From positions 1,922,001 to 1,986,000 of the forward strand of contig NC_089560.1 of the NCBI RefSeq assembly GCF_040115645.1: 64,000 nucleotides of DNA. The letters run 5' to 3'. Source of the stretch: Euwallacea fornicatus. Its lineage: Eukaryota; Arthropoda; Insecta; Coleoptera; Curculionidae. The position numbers were made by a program, and so were the translations under genes. Positions within the stretch are counted from its first letter, which is position 1. Every line of letters begins with the position of its first letter. Under the pieces are notes generated by a model. It was not told the origin of the DNA. It made no database searches and was given only the letters and a program-made list of their open reading frames with translations. This document shows, one piece after another, positions 62,321 to 64,000 of the stretch.

Positions 62321-62639
62321 TATAGTGCTATCGTAAAGTATTGAATGAATTCATTAATATTAAAAAATATCAAAATTAACGGGTTTTAGACATACTCGTT
62401 GGATACGTCGATTTGGTTATTAAAATACAAGTTTTTTTTAATATTAGTCATATTGATGACGTCATCGCTGTTCGAGACGTGGTGTCATGGGTCATTTATC
62501 TAATAACAACCCCCCTTTTATTCATTCAAAATATTGAAGAGCATTTTTTTTAAGTATAAACCGCAATAAAAATTGGGGAGTTACGTAAGACATTTTTTGA
62601 GAAAAATAACATTGATTTAATTCACAAAATTTACAAAAA

Positions 62640-63640
62640 AAATAAACGAATTATCAAATGCGATGCGCAAATTGAGCTTCTCTCGCTGCCTGACAATTAG
62701 CAAGACAGTAAATAAACTCCTTTTACAGATCATCGAATACGTCTGGAGTTATAAGTCGTATTTCTTCACGAATCCTTATTTTTATATCGTTTAAAGTTAA
62801 AAGATTAATGGAATACAATTTGTTTTTTAAATATTCTCACAAAAATAGTCGAGGGACGTCAGATCAGGCGAAAGAGCTGGCCACTCCACGAATCCTCTTC
62901 GTCCTATCCAACCATTTGGGAAACAGTCTTTTAAGTAAGCTTGCGCAGGTGATGCATAATGAGGAGGTGCCCCATCTTGTTAAAATAGTAAACTTGTGTT
63001 TGGCCAATTGTGGTCTTCTGGATCGAGATATAAAATAACTAGCGCTAGAATTATGTCTTCTTGAAAAAACTTAAATATCGTTTTTAATTAGAACAACGTT
63101 GAAAAAATAAGGACCCCGAATTCTATCACGTATTATGGCCCACCAAGCATTGACCTTTCGAGAGTGTTCGCTATGAAAATCCATTGCATAATGGGGGATT
63201 ATTAGCAGCGCAATAATAACAGTTTTGTCGGTTAATGTGGCTGTTTAAAATAAATGTGGCTTCATCAGCAAAAATTTTCCTATTACAAAGGTTTCATCAT
63301 TGGTGCAGAATTCTTGCTTTTGTTCGCAAAACTCGTTTCGACGATAGAGATAATCTTCAGAGAGCCCATGAATTAATTGCGCTTTATACGGATGGTACTC
63401 ATTCGTTTTCATTGGTTTGCGTACAGTGGAAACAGCCCTATTGAACAGAGATGAAATGTTGTTTGGTGTGGAATGTAGATCTAGTTACACCGCCATTAAA
63501 ACATTCGGTAATTATACCGTAAACGGTTTTTGCTCCGATCGTTCTGATGTTTTAATATGATATTCCAAAGGTCATTTTAAACAACTTTTCTAAAGGGACA
63601 AGGGCACGCAAATGCCTCTTTCACACTTTTTTTTAGGTTG
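62640..63640 (-). pseudogene. Mariner-like transposase remnant
   Basis: Minus-strand pieces: ADEATFILNSHINRQNC with the first Asp near 63280-63230, QDGAPPHYASPAQAYLKD with the second Asp near 62985-62930, and GRRGFVEWPALSPDLTSLD near 62905-62845. Stops and frameshifts throughout. Ends not found. Same broad family as the other copies, separate lineage. Confidence 0.8.
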
Positions 63641-63699
63641 AACATTTTTCCAAATCCAACTGTCTTACGGGATCGTGGAGCGAATAGGGGTGCTGGGTG

Positions 63700-63740
63700 G
63701 GGTAAGGTAAGGTAAGATAAGGTAAGGTGAGGTAAGGTAA
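63700..63740. repeat. (GGTAA)n microsatellite
   Basis: About eight GGTAA units with two imperfect ones (GATAA, GGTGA). Confidence 0.9.
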
Positions 63741-63795
63741 CAAATTTCCATTTTTCATTAATTATTTCTCTATTGAAATTGCAAAGTTACATCCA

Positions 63796-63875
63796 CCTCA
63801 GTAAGGAAATTTATTTCATTTAGTTCAGGTTAGTTCGGATTACCTCAGTAAAGGAAATTTATTTCATTCAGTTTC
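63796..63875. repeat. Short direct repeat, 47-bp period
   Basis: CCTCAGTAA(A)GGAAATTTATTTCATT occurs at 63796 and again at 63843. The rest of the window end is AT-rich with nothing recognised. Confidence 0.75.
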
Positions 63876-64000
63876 AATTCTTATCAAGCAATATGTTTTT
63901 CATTTACTTATTTGGATCAGAATTTATATATTTTTTCAATTGCGATTGCAATTAAAATAAAATTGTAAAATTTTTGCGTATCTTTCTTGCGCAGGGGCCA

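Noticed and set aside
1..64000. CRISPR arrays, bacterial operons, tRNA/rRNA genes, integrated viral genes
   Set aside because: Looked for and not seen. A covariance-model scan for tRNAs and a translated search for viral proteins would be needed to exclude small or decayed ones.

Overview
This window reads as AT-rich nuclear DNA of an insect. The genes are split by small introns (mostly 47-120 bp, with a few of several kb). All six protein genes have animal orthologues, and one belongs to the insect-specific Osiris family. The gaps and large introns are full of decayed Tc1/mariner transposons and foldback elements. A beetle is a reasonable guess from the element load, but the sequence alone does not prove it. 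I see no bacterial operons, CRISPR arrays, tRNA or rRNA genes, and no viral genes.

Layout. 0.8-2.4 kb (+): a CIMIP2/FAM166-type ciliary microtubule inner protein, seven exons. 2.9-5.2 kb (-): a kynurenine/cysteine-conjugate aminotransferase, nine exons, convergent with the first gene. 5.2-5.8 kb: a short shared promoter. 5.8-8.9 kb (+): the Raf kinase (Drosophila pole hole), five exons, including one GC-AG intron. 11.3-12.7 kb (-): endonuclease G, five exons. 14.9-17.1 kb: two mariner-type remnants. 18.8-26.0 kb (+): an Osiris-family protein whose 5.1 kb last intron holds a nested foldback element and an unassigned GC-richer block. 27.6-32.1 kb: a Tc1-like element, a mariner-like remnant, a small MITE and a probable retroelement tail. 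34.4-50.5 kb (+): corticotropin-releasing-factor-binding protein (CRHBP), seven exons over 16 kb, with at least five mobile elements in its introns. 50.5-64 kb: no complete gene recognised; mostly nested transposons, a foldback element carrying 213-bp tandem repeats, and a large inverted repeat around a mariner copy.

Exon joins were made by hand from GT-AG (once GC-AG) sites. In each of the six genes the frames close exactly: 302, 467, 732, 336, 298 and 352 residues. The genes do not form one pathway. They are ordinary insect genes: cilium structure, tryptophan metabolism, Ras-MAPK signalling, mitochondrial nuclease, cuticle/secretory Osiris protein, and CRF/DH44-type hormone binding. The most unusual items are translational arrangements (an ATGA uORF/start overlap at CRHBP and an overlapping uORF at Raf), a frameshift shared by two mariner copies, and several foldback or palindromic repeats.
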